In this document: one piece after another, positions 27,016 to 37,615 of the stretch
Layout of the letters: each line of letters starts with the position of its first letter
Position numbering within the stretch: the first letter of the stretch is position 1
Translations under genes and position numbers: made by a program
DNA from: Deltaproteobacteria bacterium
GTDB lineage: Bacteria; Myxococcota_A; Polyangia; Polyangiales; Ga0077539
Length of the DNA: 64,000 bases
Reading direction: 5' to 3'
NCBI GenBank assembly: GCA_016704445.1
Contig: JADJAE010000049.1
Location: forward strand, 1-64,000
Notes under the pieces: model-generated
The model's database searches: none
The model's input: the letters and a program-made list of their open reading frames with translations, nothing else
Told to the model about the DNA's origin: nothing

Positions 27016-28404
27016 CTCTCCGCGGGCCTCGATGCGAGCCCGCGCCCCCGCCATCGCCGCCAGCACCCGCCGCCTCGCCGGAGCGCCCGGCAGGTCGCGC
27101 CGCTCGATCGCCACCTCCGGGTCGAGCGCGTGGAAGATGTCCTCCTCGAAGAGCAGGTGCGCCTCGCGGTAGGCCTCCAGCGAGAGCTGCCCGAGCTCCT
27201 TCCCTTCCGACAAGGCCCTCCCTACCAGCCGCCCGGCCACCTCGTGCGCGTGACGGAAGGGGACGCCCTTGGCCGCCAGGTAGTCCGCCACCTCCGTCGC
27301 CACGGTGAAGCCCGCGCCCAGCGCCGCGCGCATCCGGTCGCGCTTGAAGCTCATCGCCCCCACCGCGTCGGCCAGCACCTCCGCCGCGTCGCGCACCGTG
27401 TCCACCGCGTCGAAGACCGGGGCCTTGTCCTCCTGCAGGTCGCGGTTGTACCCGAGCGGCAGCCCCTTCAGGATCACCAGCAGCGTCACCAGGTCGCCGA
27501 TCACCCGGCCCGACTTGCCCCGCACCACCTCGGCGACGTCGGGGTTCTTCTTCTGCGGCATCATCGACGAGCCCGTGGTGTGCGCGTCGGCCATCTCGAC
27601 GAAGCCGAACTCCTGCGTCGACCAGAGCACCAGCTCTTCGGACAGCCGGGACATGTGCACCGCCGCGATGGCCAGGGCGGCGAGCAGCTCCAGGAGGAAA
27701 TCCCGGTCGGCGGTGGCGTCGATGCTGTTGCGCGAGGGGCCGTCGAAGCCCAGCGCCCGGGAGGTCATCTCCCGGTCGAGGGGGAAGGTGGTCCCGCACA
27801 CGGCGCCGCTGCCGAGGGGCGACTCGTTCATGCGCGCGGCGGCGTCGTCGAGCCGTCCCCGGTCGCGCCCCAGCATCTCCACGTAGGCCATCAGGTGGTG
27901 CGACAGCCGGTTGGGCTGCGCCCGCTGCATGTGCGTGTACGCCGGGATCAGCGTGTCGATCTCCGCCTCCGCGCGCCCCACCAGCGTGAGGGCCAGCCGG
28001 TCGAGAGAGCGACCCACCTCGGCGCAGGCCCGCCGGGCGAAGAGCCGCATGTCCGTCGCCACCTGATCGTTGCGGCTGCGGCCGGTGTGCAGCCTCGCGC
28101 CCACGTCGCCCTCGCGCGCCGTCAGCGCGGCCTCGACGTTCATGTGCACGTCTTCCTTCGAGGCGTCCCAGACGAAGCTCCCGGCGCGGATCTCCTCTCG
28201 GATCGCCCCGAGGCCCCGCTGCACCTGCACGAGCTCCTGCGCGGTGAGCACCCCGATGGCGCAGAGCATCTCGGCGTGCGCGAGCGAGCCCGCGATGTCC
28301 TCCTCGGCGAGCCGGGAGTCCACGTCGACGCTGGCGAGGAAGCGCGCCGCCCCCGCATCAAGCTCCTGCGTAAATCGCCCGCCCCATGCCGTCTTCGTCG
28401 CCAT
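27007..28404 (-). CDS. argH: Argininosuccinate lyase
   Basis: Last step of arginine synthesis: cleaves argininosuccinate to arginine and fumarate; homotetramer. 465 residues, normal. Motifs: TAWGGRFTQELDAGAARF, MNVEAALTAREGDVGARLHT, TGRSRNDQVATDMRLF, the Thr-His of YTHMQRAQPNRLSHHL, and the fumarase/lyase signature SSMMPQKKNPD. Start at 28404 gives the MATKTAWGGRF N-terminus. Divergent from the acetate kinase fusion gene. Confidence 0.95.
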   Translation of the reverse strand: MATKTAWGGRFTQELDAGAARFLASVDVDSRLAEEDIAGSLAHAEMLCAIGVLTAQELVQVQRGLGAIREEIRAGSFVWDASKEDVHMNVEAALTAREGDVGARLHTGRSRNDQVATDMRLFARRACAEVGRSLDRLALTLVGRAEAEIDTLIPAYTHMQRAQPNRLSHHLMAYVEMLGRDRGRLDDAAARMNESPLGSGAVCGTTFPLDREMTSRALGFDGPSRNSIDATADRDFLLELLAALAIAAVHMSRLSEELVLWSTQEFGFVEMADAHTTGSSMMPQKKNPDVAEVVRGKSGRVIGDLVTLLVILKGLPLGYNRDLQEDKAPVFDAVDTVRDAAEVLADAVGAMSFKRDRMRAALGAGFTVATEVADYLAAKGVPFRHAHEVAGRLVGRALSEGKELGQLSLEAYREAHLLFEEDIFHALDPEVAIERRDLPGAPARRRVLAAMAGARARIEARGESA

Positions 28405-28524
28405 CGTCGCCGTCTCCTCGCGTTGCTTCGCGCGGCGCACCCTACCCAATGCCCTGCGCGGGACAAAGCCCCGTCGGCGCGGGGTGCACTCGGCCGCCGC
28501 TTGGCGCTACCCTCCGCCATCGCC

Positions 28525-30335
28525 ATGCACGTCCTCGTCGTCAATTGCGGCAGCTCCAGCATCAAGCTCGACGTCCTCGACCCCCACTCGGGAGAGCGCC
28601 TCGCGACCGCCCGCGTCGAGCGCGTCGGCCACCCCGACTGCGTCCTGCTCATGGGCAGCGAAGGGGTCCTCATCGAGGAGGCCGACCACGCCCGCGCCCT
28701 CGCGTTCACGCTGCCCCGGCTGCTCGAAGGCCGCACGGTCGACGCGGTGGGCCATCGGGTCGTCCACGGGGGCGCCCGCTTCGACGCCCCGACCCTCCTC
28801 GATGACTCCGTCGTCGAGGCCCTCGGCGCGCTCTCCCCGCTCGCTCCGCTGCACAACCCGCCCAACCTCGCGGGCATCGTCGCCGCCCGGTCGCTGCTCC
28901 CGAAGCTCCCCCACGTCGCGGTCTTCGACACCGCCTTCCACGCCACCATGCCCCGGCGCGCCCGCTCCTACGCGCTCCCCAAGGCCCTGGCGGAGAAGCT
29001 CGGCATCCGGCGCTACGGCTTCCACGGCACCAGCCACGCCTGGGTCGCCCAGCAGGCGGGCCGCTACCTGAAGGAAGACCCCCGCGCGCTGAGGATCATC
29101 ACCTGCCACCTCGGCAACGGCGCCAGCGTCACCGCCGTCGAGGCCGGTCGCTCGGTCGAGACCAGCATGGGCATGACCCCGCTCGAGGGCCTGGTCATGG
29201 GAACCCGCTCGGGCGACGTCGACCCCGGGATCATCCTGGAGATCGCCCGCAAGGAGGGCCTCGACATCGACGGCCTCGACAAGCTGCTCAACCACCAGTC
29301 GGGGCTCGCGGGGCTCTCCGGGGTCGGCAACGACCTGCGCGACATCGAGGCGCGCGCCGCCTCGGGCGACGAGGACTGCCGGCTGGCGATCCAGGTGTTC
29401 GCGCACCGGGTGAGGAAATACATCGGCGCGTATGCGGCCGTGATGGGCGGCGTCGACGCCATCGTGTTCACCGCGGGCATCGGGGAGAACAGCGCGCTCA
29501 TGCGCCACCGCATCGCCAGCGCCTCGACTTCCTGGGCGCCCGCCTCGACGAGGACCGCAACCGCGACGCCCGCGTCTCGGCCACCTCGCCGGTGGCGGAG
29601 TTCTCCGAGCACGGGTCGCGGGTGCGGCTGCTGGTGGTGGCCACCGACGAGGCGCGCGCCATCGCCCACGACGCCGCGCTGCTGGCCGCCGGGGCGCAGT
29701 CCGTCGAGGCCGCTAGCAGGATCCCCATCGCGGTGTCGGCCAGGCACATCCACCTCACCCGCGAGGCCGTCGAGACGCTCTTCGGGGCGGGGCACAAGCT
29801 CACCCCGTACAAGCCCCTCAGCCAGCCGGGGCAGTTCGCCTGCGAGGAGAAGCTCACGGTGGTCGGACCGAAGGGGAGGCTCGCCAACGTGCGGGTGCTC
29901 GGCCCGGAGCGCAGCGAGTGCCAGGTGGAGATCTCCCGCACCGACGAGTTCGCCATCGGCGTCGACGCCCCGGTGCGAGACTCCGGCGACGTCGCCAACT
30001 CCCCAGGGATCACCCTCGAAGGCCCCGCCGGGGTCGTCACCCTCGCCAAGGGGCTCATCTGCGCCCGGAGGCACATCCACATGCACCCCGACGACGCCGC
30101 GCGCTTCGGGGTGGGCGACCGCGACGTGGTGGAGGTCGCCGTCGACACCGACGGCCGCGACATGATCTTCGGCGACGTGCTCATCCGGGTGAGCCCGAAG
30201 TACAAGCTGGAGATGCACCTCGACACCGACGAGGCCAACGCCGCGCAGCTCAGCGGCGGAGACGGCGGCGTGCTGGCGAGCACCGGCGGCAGCGTCCGGC
30301 TGCGGCGGAGAAACGTGGGCTTCGATGCCGAGTGA
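28525..30335 (+). CDS. Fused acetate kinase - PduL-type phosphotransacylase (one frameshift)
   Basis: Would interconvert acetyl-CoA and acetate with ATP in one polypeptide of about 603 residues. AckA part (1 to about 390): VNCGSSSIKLDVLD, GHRVVHGGARF, FDTAFHATMPRRARSYALP, RRYGFHGTSHAWV, CHLGNGASVTAVEAGRS, MGTRSGDVDPGI, FTAGIGENSALMR. The frame changes at 29515-29522 (Ala-Ser then Arg-Leu-Asp-Phe-Leu-Gly), again one base; no stop or start codon is required between the parts. PduL part (about 400-590): IPIAVSARHIHLTREAVETL with metal-binding His, KPLSQPGQFACEEKLTVVGP, and the second His set RRHIHMHPDDAARFGVGD. Separate ackA and pta genes are usual; PduL is best known from microcompartments. Its end overlaps the next gene by 11 bases. 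Confidence 0.82.
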
Positions 30336-31020
30336 CCCGACCCGGGGGGAGGGGGCCTCGGTGGACGAGGCCCTGGAGCGCGAGGCGAAGCGGCTCTTCC
30401 GGCGCTACACGGTGGAGATCGTGGAGGGGCTCGACATGTGCCCGTGGGCCGAGACCGCGCGCCGACGCTCGCAGGTGAGCGAGTCGGTCGAGCTGGGCGC
30501 GCTGCCCGACCCCTCGGAGGGGGCCGCGTGGGCGAGGCGCCTCGGGGAGACCCCATCGGTGGAGATCGGGTTCCTGATCCACCCGAGGGTGAAGCTCTCG
30601 CGGAAGGAGTTTGTGGCCTACGTGGAGGCCGTCCGCGCGGCCTACGCGAAGGACCCCGGGCGCCGCGGGGTGCTGATGGCCATGGTGGCCTTCCACCCGG
30701 AGCCCGAGCCCGACACCACCACCGCCCTCTCGCTCATCAACTTCATCCGGCGGTGCCCCGACCCCACCATCCAGGCCATCCGCCTGAGCACCCTCGAAGA
30801 ACTCCGCCAGCGAGACGGCACCGGCAAGCGCTTCATGCCCATGAGCGCCGCCCTGGCGCTGCCGCTCGACGCTCCCGCCAAGCGCCCGCTGCACGAGGTG
30901 GTCACCGACGCCAACCAGCAGACCGTCGAGCGCCTCGGGGTCGCGCACGTCGAGGCCATCGTCGAGGACATCCACCGCGACCGGGACCGCGCCTACCGCG
31001 CCCTCGGCGTCGAGCCCTGA
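30325..31020 (+). CDS. DUF1415-like protein
   Basis: 231 residues, soluble. VEIVEGLDMCPWAETARRRS and VAFHPEPEPDTTTALSLINF, IRRCPDPTIQAIRLSTLEEL follow the layout of DUF1415 (Cys-Pro-hydrophobic near the start, FHP, then N-R-P-P-hydrophobic). No catalytic function is established for that family, and the match is by pattern memory. The ATG overlaps the stop of the acetate kinase fusion, so the two are probably translated together. Confidence 0.6.
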   Translation: MPSDPTRGEGASVDEALEREAKRLFRRYTVEIVEGLDMCPWAETARRRSQVSESVELGALPDPSEGAAWARRLGETPSVEIGFLIHPRVKLSRKEFVAYVEAVRAAYAKDPGRRGVLMAMVAFHPEPEPDTTTALSLINFIRRCPDPTIQAIRLSTLEELRQRDGTGKRFMPMSAALALPLDAPAKRPLHEVVTDANQQTVERLGVAHVEAIVEDIHRDRDRAYRALGVEP

Positions 31021-31132
31021 GAGCTCTACGAAGGACCTGGAAATCGTGGCCTTCGCGGCGTCGACCTCTTCGCTTGTGGGCGCGAGAACCGGCGTGATAG
31101 CGTCCGCGCCGCATTCAAGGGAGCGATATCGA

Positions 31133-31804
31133 ATGAAGCACGGATGGATGGCGCTCGTGGGTCTGTGCCTCGGCTCGATGGCCGCGGTGACCATCGGTTG
31201 TGACGGGGACAGCAAGCTCACGGTGGTGACCGAAGAGGGCGCCGCGGCCCCTCACGTCAACCTCCCGACGGTGCCGACGCTCCCGGCGCCGCCGCCGATC
31301 AACCACACCGACGGGTCGTTCACCGTCTACGGGTTGCGCCACAACGCCACGCGCGACAACAACCTCTGGAGCAAGCAGCAGCGCGTCCACGGCTTCATCG
31401 TGAGCGTGTACACCGCGCGCAACCCGCGGGGGCTGCCCTGCACCGAGGCCGACCGCTGCGTCGAAGAGCGCCCGCACATCTACATCTCCGACAACCGCAC
31501 CGAGCGCGACCCGGCCAAGATGATGATGGTCACCGGGTACGCGACCTTCCAGCACGAGATCGAGGCCGCCCGCAGCGCCGCGCGCTCGGGCCGCCAGCCC
31601 ACCGCCGCGCAGCTCGCGCAGATCGCCGCCGGCCTCGTGAAGCCCGTGCCCACGGACTTCGACGAGGGCGCCGAGGTGGTCGTCGCCGGCAACTTCACCC
31701 GCCGCGCCGCCAACGGCCAGGCCGACTCCAACGGTCTGCTCGAGTACACCTCGCACACGACCACCACGCCCGCCCCGCCTCCCGCCAACGCCCCCCGGCG
31801 CTGA
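31133..31804 (+). CDS. Hypothetical lipoprotein
   Basis: 223 residues. Signal MALVGLCLGSMAAVTIGC with the cysteine at residue 23 of the chosen ORF; AAGGGAG lies about 9 bases before the ATG. The mature part has a Pro-rich spacer then a domain that begins DGSFTVYGLRHNATRD and contains PCTEADRCVEERPHIYI with paired Cys and a VVVAGNFTRRAANG strand near the end, suggesting a small beta-barrel/OB-like domain. No known family recognised. Confidence 0.7.
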   Translation: MKHGWMALVGLCLGSMAAVTIGCDGDSKLTVVTEEGAAAPHVNLPTVPTLPAPPPINHTDGSFTVYGLRHNATRDNNLWSKQQRVHGFIVSVYTARNPRGLPCTEADRCVEERPHIYISDNRTERDPAKMMMVTGYATFQHEIEAARSAARSGRQPTAAQLAQIAAGLVKPVPTDFDEGAEVVVAGNFTRRAANGQADSNGLLEYTSHTTTTPAPPPANAPRR

Positions 31805-31831
31805 CGGCCCGCTCGCCCCTCTCCCTCCGCT

Positions 31832-33796
31832 TCACTCCACGTTCATGGCCCTGGCGACCTCGCGTCCCAGGGCGTGGTCCTCCATCATCGCCCGCGACCA
31901 GCGCTGCATCACCTCGCCGAAGTCCGCGAGCTCGATGCCCAGCGAGGCCAGCGCCTCCTTGCGCTTCACCCGGTCGGCGCGCAGCCCGCGCACCATCCGC
32001 ACGTACTCCGACACCCTCGCCACGGACTGCCCCGGAAACACCTCGCGGTCTCGCGCCACCCCGTCGGGCGCCGAGTCTCGCGCCCCAGGATCATGCAGCA
32101 GCGCCGAGGGCTGCCACCCCTCCGCGGCCGGGTGAGAGAGCACGAAGCACTGCACCCTCGTGTCCCCGAGCGTGCCGTGGTGGTGCGTCAGCCGCCACGT
32201 CCCAGGGCGCACCCGCAGCAGCCACGCCACCGGCCCTCCGGCCTGCGACTCCAGCCCCGTCGGCAGCGACGCCGCCGCCCGATCGTCCTCGACGCACGCG
32301 GCCATCCACCCGGCCTCGCCGCGCTCCGCCGAGAGCGCCGCCACGCAGCGTCCCGAGGCCCTCGCCCAGGCCAGCGTGAGCCAGCCGCTCGTCACGTCCA
32401 CCGAGTGGGCCACCGACTCCGTGCGCCGCTCCCAGCGCCCCGCCAGCTCGCCCGCGAAGCTCTGCCCGCCAGGCATCCCCGCCACCACCGCCACGCCGTC
32501 GGGCTCGCCCATGGTGCTGGTCACGACCGCGCACTGGAGCGCCGAGTCGCCCGGCCGCCACGCCGCGCCGCGCAGCCCCTCCGGCAGCGATACCTCCGCG
32601 GTGAAGCCCACCAGGCCCGCGAGCTCCAGGGCGTCGGTCGTGCGGTCGATGCTCAGCCACGCCACCTCGTCGGACCCGCGCACGAAGCGCTCGCTCCACG
32701 CCGTCTCCGGGTCCATCAGCCCGTCGTCCGTCGCCCGGGCGTCTCGGGGAGTGAGCCCCGGGGCCGCCGAGAGCAGCCGCTGCCGACACCGCTCGTAGGC
32801 CTCCCTCGCGGCCTTCTCGCTCGCGAGGACGCCCTCCGGAACCGGCCACGGGTCGACCCGCAGCTCCGGCGCCGCCCCGTGCCGCAGCACCCAGCGGTCG
32901 CCCGGCTCGGCGCCTCGCCAGCGCGCGAAGGCCAGCGCGTCCATCGCCATCACCGGAATCCCCTGGTCGTGCCGCACTCCCACGCGGTCTCGCGAGGGGG
33001 TCACGACACCCGCCCGCAGCGCTCCGATGCGCGCCGGAGCGCTCACCAGCACCGGCTTGAGCGTCGCGGGCTCCGCGGGGGTCCTCCTCGCCGAGGGCGC
33101 GGCGGCCAGGGCCTGGGCGAGCACCGTCGACTCGATGCGCAACATCGTCGGGCCGGTCATGGACGAGGCCGCGGAGTCCACCAGCGCGAAGCGCTCGAAC
33201 TCGAGCGCGTCGAGCCCGTCGGGGCCGAGCCGGGCCCGCAGCGCGGGCAGCACGTGACGGCCCACCGCGAAGACCGCCGACGAGGTGCGCGCCGGGTCGA
33301 GCGTCCCCTGGAGCAGCATCCCGTGGACGGTGTCCGCCACGAGGCGCCCGGCGTCCCGGCTCCACCCGGCGTGGCGCGCGGCGAAGTCCCCGCCGTCGAC
33401 CAGCAGCGCCCGCACCAGGGCCGCCGCGTCGGCGACGCGCAGGCTCACCCGGGCGCTCACGTGCAGGTGTCCCGCCCGCCCCGATCCCAGGCCCGTGACC
33501 GCCCCCACGGGCGCGTCGACGTCGAGGTACCACGGGCCCCCGGTGGTCACGAAGAATACCTGGATGCGTAAGGTCTCGGAGGCAGGGTCGACCCACGGGG
33601 CGACCGCGGGCCACTGCGCCGGGTCGAGCGCGTAGCGCCCGGGGCCCGCCGCCCCGAGGATCGCGCCCTCGGCGACGAACACCGCCTGCTCGTGCCCCTG
33701 CACCACCAGCGTGGCGCCCACCGCCGGGCCAACGGGCCAGCGCATGACCCACTCCAGCGCCGCGTCACCCCGCCGCTCGATCTCCCGCTCGCTCAT
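31832..33796 (-). CDS. SPFH-domain (virion core protein-like) large protein
   Basis: 654 residues. Residues 10-60 match the start of the SPFH-type proteins seen in many bacteria: EWVMRWPVGPAVGATLVVQG, QAVFVAEGAILGAAGPGRYA. The rest forms a two-layer repeat-like assembly of beta and helix with FALVDSAASSMTGPTMLRIES, typical of SPFH proteins, and a long unassigned C-terminal region. No signal peptide. SPFH scaffold proteins organise membrane microdomains, but this subfamily is soluble. Start at 33796 because the domain begins at residue 10. Confidence 0.6.
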   Translation of the reverse strand: MSEREIERRGDAALEWVMRWPVGPAVGATLVVQGHEQAVFVAEGAILGAAGPGRYALDPAQWPAVAPWVDPASETLRIQVFFVTTGGPWYLDVDAPVGAVTGLGSGRAGHLHVSARVSLRVADAAALVRALLVDGGDFAARHAGWSRDAGRLVADTVHGMLLQGTLDPARTSSAVFAVGRHVLPALRARLGPDGLDALEFERFALVDSAASSMTGPTMLRIESTVLAQALAAAPSARRTPAEPATLKPVLVSAPARIGALRAGVVTPSRDRVGVRHDQGIPVMAMDALAFARWRGAEPGDRWVLRHGAAPELRVDPWPVPEGVLASEKAAREAYERCRQRLLSAAPGLTPRDARATDDGLMDPETAWSERFVRGSDEVAWLSIDRTTDALELAGLVGFTAEVSLPEGLRGAAWRPGDSALQCAVVTSTMGEPDGVAVVAGMPGGQSFAGELAGRWERRTESVAHSVDVTSGWLTLAWARASGRCVAALSAERGEAGWMAACVEDDRAAASLPTGLESQAGGPVAWLLRVRPGTWRLTHHHGTLGDTRVQCFVLSHPAAEGWQPSALLHDPGARDSAPDGVARDREVFPGQSVARVSEYVRMVRGLRADRVKRKEALASLGIELADFGEVMQRWSRAMMEDHALGREVARAMNVE

Positions 33797-33843
33797 CGCG
33801 AACAAGGGTAGCGCCCATTTCGCGCCCCGGGCTCCCGTCCGGC

Positions 33844-34605
33844 TCACGCCTCGCGCCCGTGGCGGCCGGCTCCCGCTGCGAAGCGCGCCGCTCCGCTCGC
33901 CCCGTCGACCCGCAGCGCCTCGGCCCCGTCGGTGAACTCCGCCTCCAGCGCCTCGGCCGCCGTCAGCTCGAAGGCCCGGTACACCCCGCGCCGGTCGGCC
34001 ATCGCGCAGGCCCACGGGTGCGCCGCGATCTCCCTCGCCAGCGCCTCGGCCGCCGCCCTCGCCTCGCCCCGAGGGACCACCCGGCTCACGAGGCCCATCG
34101 CCAGCGCCTCCCCGGCGTGCACGGGCCGCCCGGTGAGCACCAGGTCGAGCGCCCGGCCGAGGCCCACCAGCAGCGGCAGCCGGGCCGTTCCGCCGTCGAT
34201 GAGGGGCACTCCCCAGCGGCGGCAGAAGACGCCCAGCACGGCGTCTTCCTCCATCACCCGCAGGTCGCACCAGAGCGCCAGCTCGAGGCCCCCGGCGACC
34301 GCGAAGCCCGAGAGGGCCGCGATCACCGGCTTGCTCATCACCATCCTCGAAGGCCCCATCGGACCATCGCCCGTCGGGTCGAGCCGGTTGGCCTCGCCCG
34401 TCGCGATGGCCTTGAGGTCGGCTCCAGCGCAGAAGGTGCCCCCCTCGCCGCAGAGCACCGCGACCCGGGCGCCGTCGTCCGCCGCGAAGCCCCTGAACGC
34501 CTCGGCCAGCGCCTCCGCGGTCGCCCGGTCGACGGCGTTTCTCACCGCCGGTCGGTCGATCACCACCGTCGTCACCCCGTCCGCCCGCTCCACCCTCACC
34601 GACAT
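33844..34605 (-). CDS. Enoyl-CoA hydratase/isomerase (crotonase) family protein
   Basis: 253 residues. Crotonase fold: VVIDRPAVRNAVDRATAEAL, oxyanion-hole GTFCAGADLKAIA and AALSGFAVAGGLELALWCDL, and RLPLLVGLGRALDLVLTGRP. Of the two Glu used for hydration, one is present (GLELAL) and the second, in the position of FGxPE, is occupied by VLGVFC, so the enzyme may not be a hydratase (isomerase, thioesterase or other crotonase reactions are possible). Divergent from the MpaB gene with 91 bases between them. Confidence 0.83.
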   Translation of the reverse strand: MSVRVERADGVTTVVIDRPAVRNAVDRATAEALAEAFRGFAADDGARVAVLCGEGGTFCAGADLKAIATGEANRLDPTGDGPMGPSRMVMSKPVIAALSGFAVAGGLELALWCDLRVMEEDAVLGVFCRRWGVPLIDGGTARLPLLVGLGRALDLVLTGRPVHAGEALAMGLVSRVVPRGEARAAAEALAREIAAHPWACAMADRRGVYRAFELTAAEALEAEFTDGAEALRVDGASGAARFAAGAGRHGREA

Positions 34606-34696
34606 CGCCCGACCCTCCCGTCTCGACGCGCCTTCAACCCGAAGCGCTCATCTGCCTTGACCGCTCTCCGCGCCGTGTCACCCGTAGAGAGCCCTC

Positions 34697-35893
34697 ATGA
34701 GCGATTACACCTTCACCGAAGACCAACTCGAATCCTGGCGCTCGGTGGGCGATCCCCTCGCCGACGGCGTCATACGCGAGCTCTATGAACTGGGGAGCGT
34801 GACCGCGGTCAACGACCTGCTCAGCCTGATGGTGCGGCACGACGTGGCCCCTCCCGCGCAGCTCCCTCCGGCGGCGCAGCGCTACCTCCAGGAGAGCGCC
34901 GTGCTGCCCCCGTGGGTCGACCTGGTCGCCATCACCAAGGGCGAGGAGGTCTTCATGCGCTACGGGCTGCTCTCGCTGGCCTCGCTGCTCTGCGCGTCGC
35001 TGCCCGAGTGCTACGCGATGCGCAACGGGGTGCACGTGCTCGACATCACCCGGCAGCTCCGGTCGAACACCGAGCGCCGCGTCTACGAGACCTCGCAGAT
35101 GGTGATCGACGTGATGGCCCGAGGGGGCCTCCGCCCCGGAGGGAGGGGGGTGCGCACGTCCCAGAAGGTCAGGCTGATGCACGCGTCGATGCGCTACCTG
35201 CTGGAGATCGATCCCGATGGGGTCACGGAGCCCGAGCCGGCGATGCCCTCCCTCGCCGACGTCATGACCCGCAAGGTCTGGGACCCCGCCTGGGGGCGCC
35301 CGATCAACCAGGAGGACCTGGCCTTCACGCTGCAGACCTTCTCCACCGTGATGCTGCGCTCGTGGGAGCGCCTCGGGGTGGTGCTCGACCCCACGGAGAA
35401 GGAGGGCTACTTCCACTGCTGGCGCGTCGTCGGTCACCTGCTCGGCGTGGCGGAGGAGCTCAACCCGCCGACGGTGGAGGGCGGCGAGGCGCTCTTCGAG
35501 GCGCTGCGCGCGCACCAGCGGGGAGCCACCGAGGCGGGGCAGGCGATGACGAAGGCGCTGGCCGACACGGTCGCGCAGGTCATCGGCATCCCGTGGGTGT
35601 CCGACGACGCGGTGACGCTGCTGATGCGCCACCTGCTCGGCGACGACACCGCGGAGATGATGGGCGTGCCGGAGAGCTCGAAGATCGGCGCGCTCGCGAT
35701 GAGCGGGATCGTCTCCGTGGTGCGCGCTGCCTCGACCGTGGGCGAGGGAATCGGCGACGAGGTGCCGCTGGTGCATCGCATCAGCGCGTGGTTCGGGCAG
35801 CGCTTCGTCGAGCGCATCGCGCGGCGCGACCGCGGCGGCGAGCGGTCGCTCTTCCACCTCCCGGCGGACCTGCGAGAGGCCTGGGAGCGCTGA
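34697..35893 (+). CDS. MpaB/latex-clearing-protein family oxygenase (DUF2236)
   Basis: 398 residues, helical. Features of the MpaB/Lcp (DUF2236) family: RLRSNTE-type segment QLRSNTERRVYETSQMVIDV and QKVRLMHASMRYLLE, with the His and Arg that would hold a haem in Lcp, then YFHCWRVVGHLLGV. Lcp uses a b-type haem to cleave polyisoprene with O2; MpaB-like proteins are involved in other oxygenations. No signal peptide here, so a cytoplasmic enzyme of unknown substrate. Confidence 0.75.
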   Translation: MSDYTFTEDQLESWRSVGDPLADGVIRELYELGSVTAVNDLLSLMVRHDVAPPAQLPPAAQRYLQESAVLPPWVDLVAITKGEEVFMRYGLLSLASLLCASLPECYAMRNGVHVLDITRQLRSNTERRVYETSQMVIDVMARGGLRPGGRGVRTSQKVRLMHASMRYLLEIDPDGVTEPEPAMPSLADVMTRKVWDPAWGRPINQEDLAFTLQTFSTVMLRSWERLGVVLDPTEKEGYFHCWRVVGHLLGVAEELNPPTVEGGEALFEALRAHQRGATEAGQAMTKALADTVAQVIGIPWVSDDAVTLLMRHLLGDDTAEMMGVPESSKIGALAMSGIVSVVRAASTVGEGIGDEVPLVHRISAWFGQRFVERIARRDRGGERSLFHLPADLREAWER

Positions 35894-36027
35894 GCGATTC
35901 TCTCCGCGCGGGCGGCTTGTGGGGGCGCGATCCCGCGTGAGAGTATCCGCCACCCTTCGCGCGCGGCGGTGGCCATCGAGAGCCCCAGAATCCCGCTCAG
36001 CGTCGGTCGGGGGAAGGAAACGAGCGG

Positions 36028-37521
<1,494 letters not shown>

Positions 37522-37615
37522 CCGGGGTCCCCCCCTCCATCGGCCATGGCCGCTGATCTGGCGCCATGGCCCTTGTCCATCCCGGCGCCCGTCAGCTAAG
37601 CCTGCGCGCATCGCC

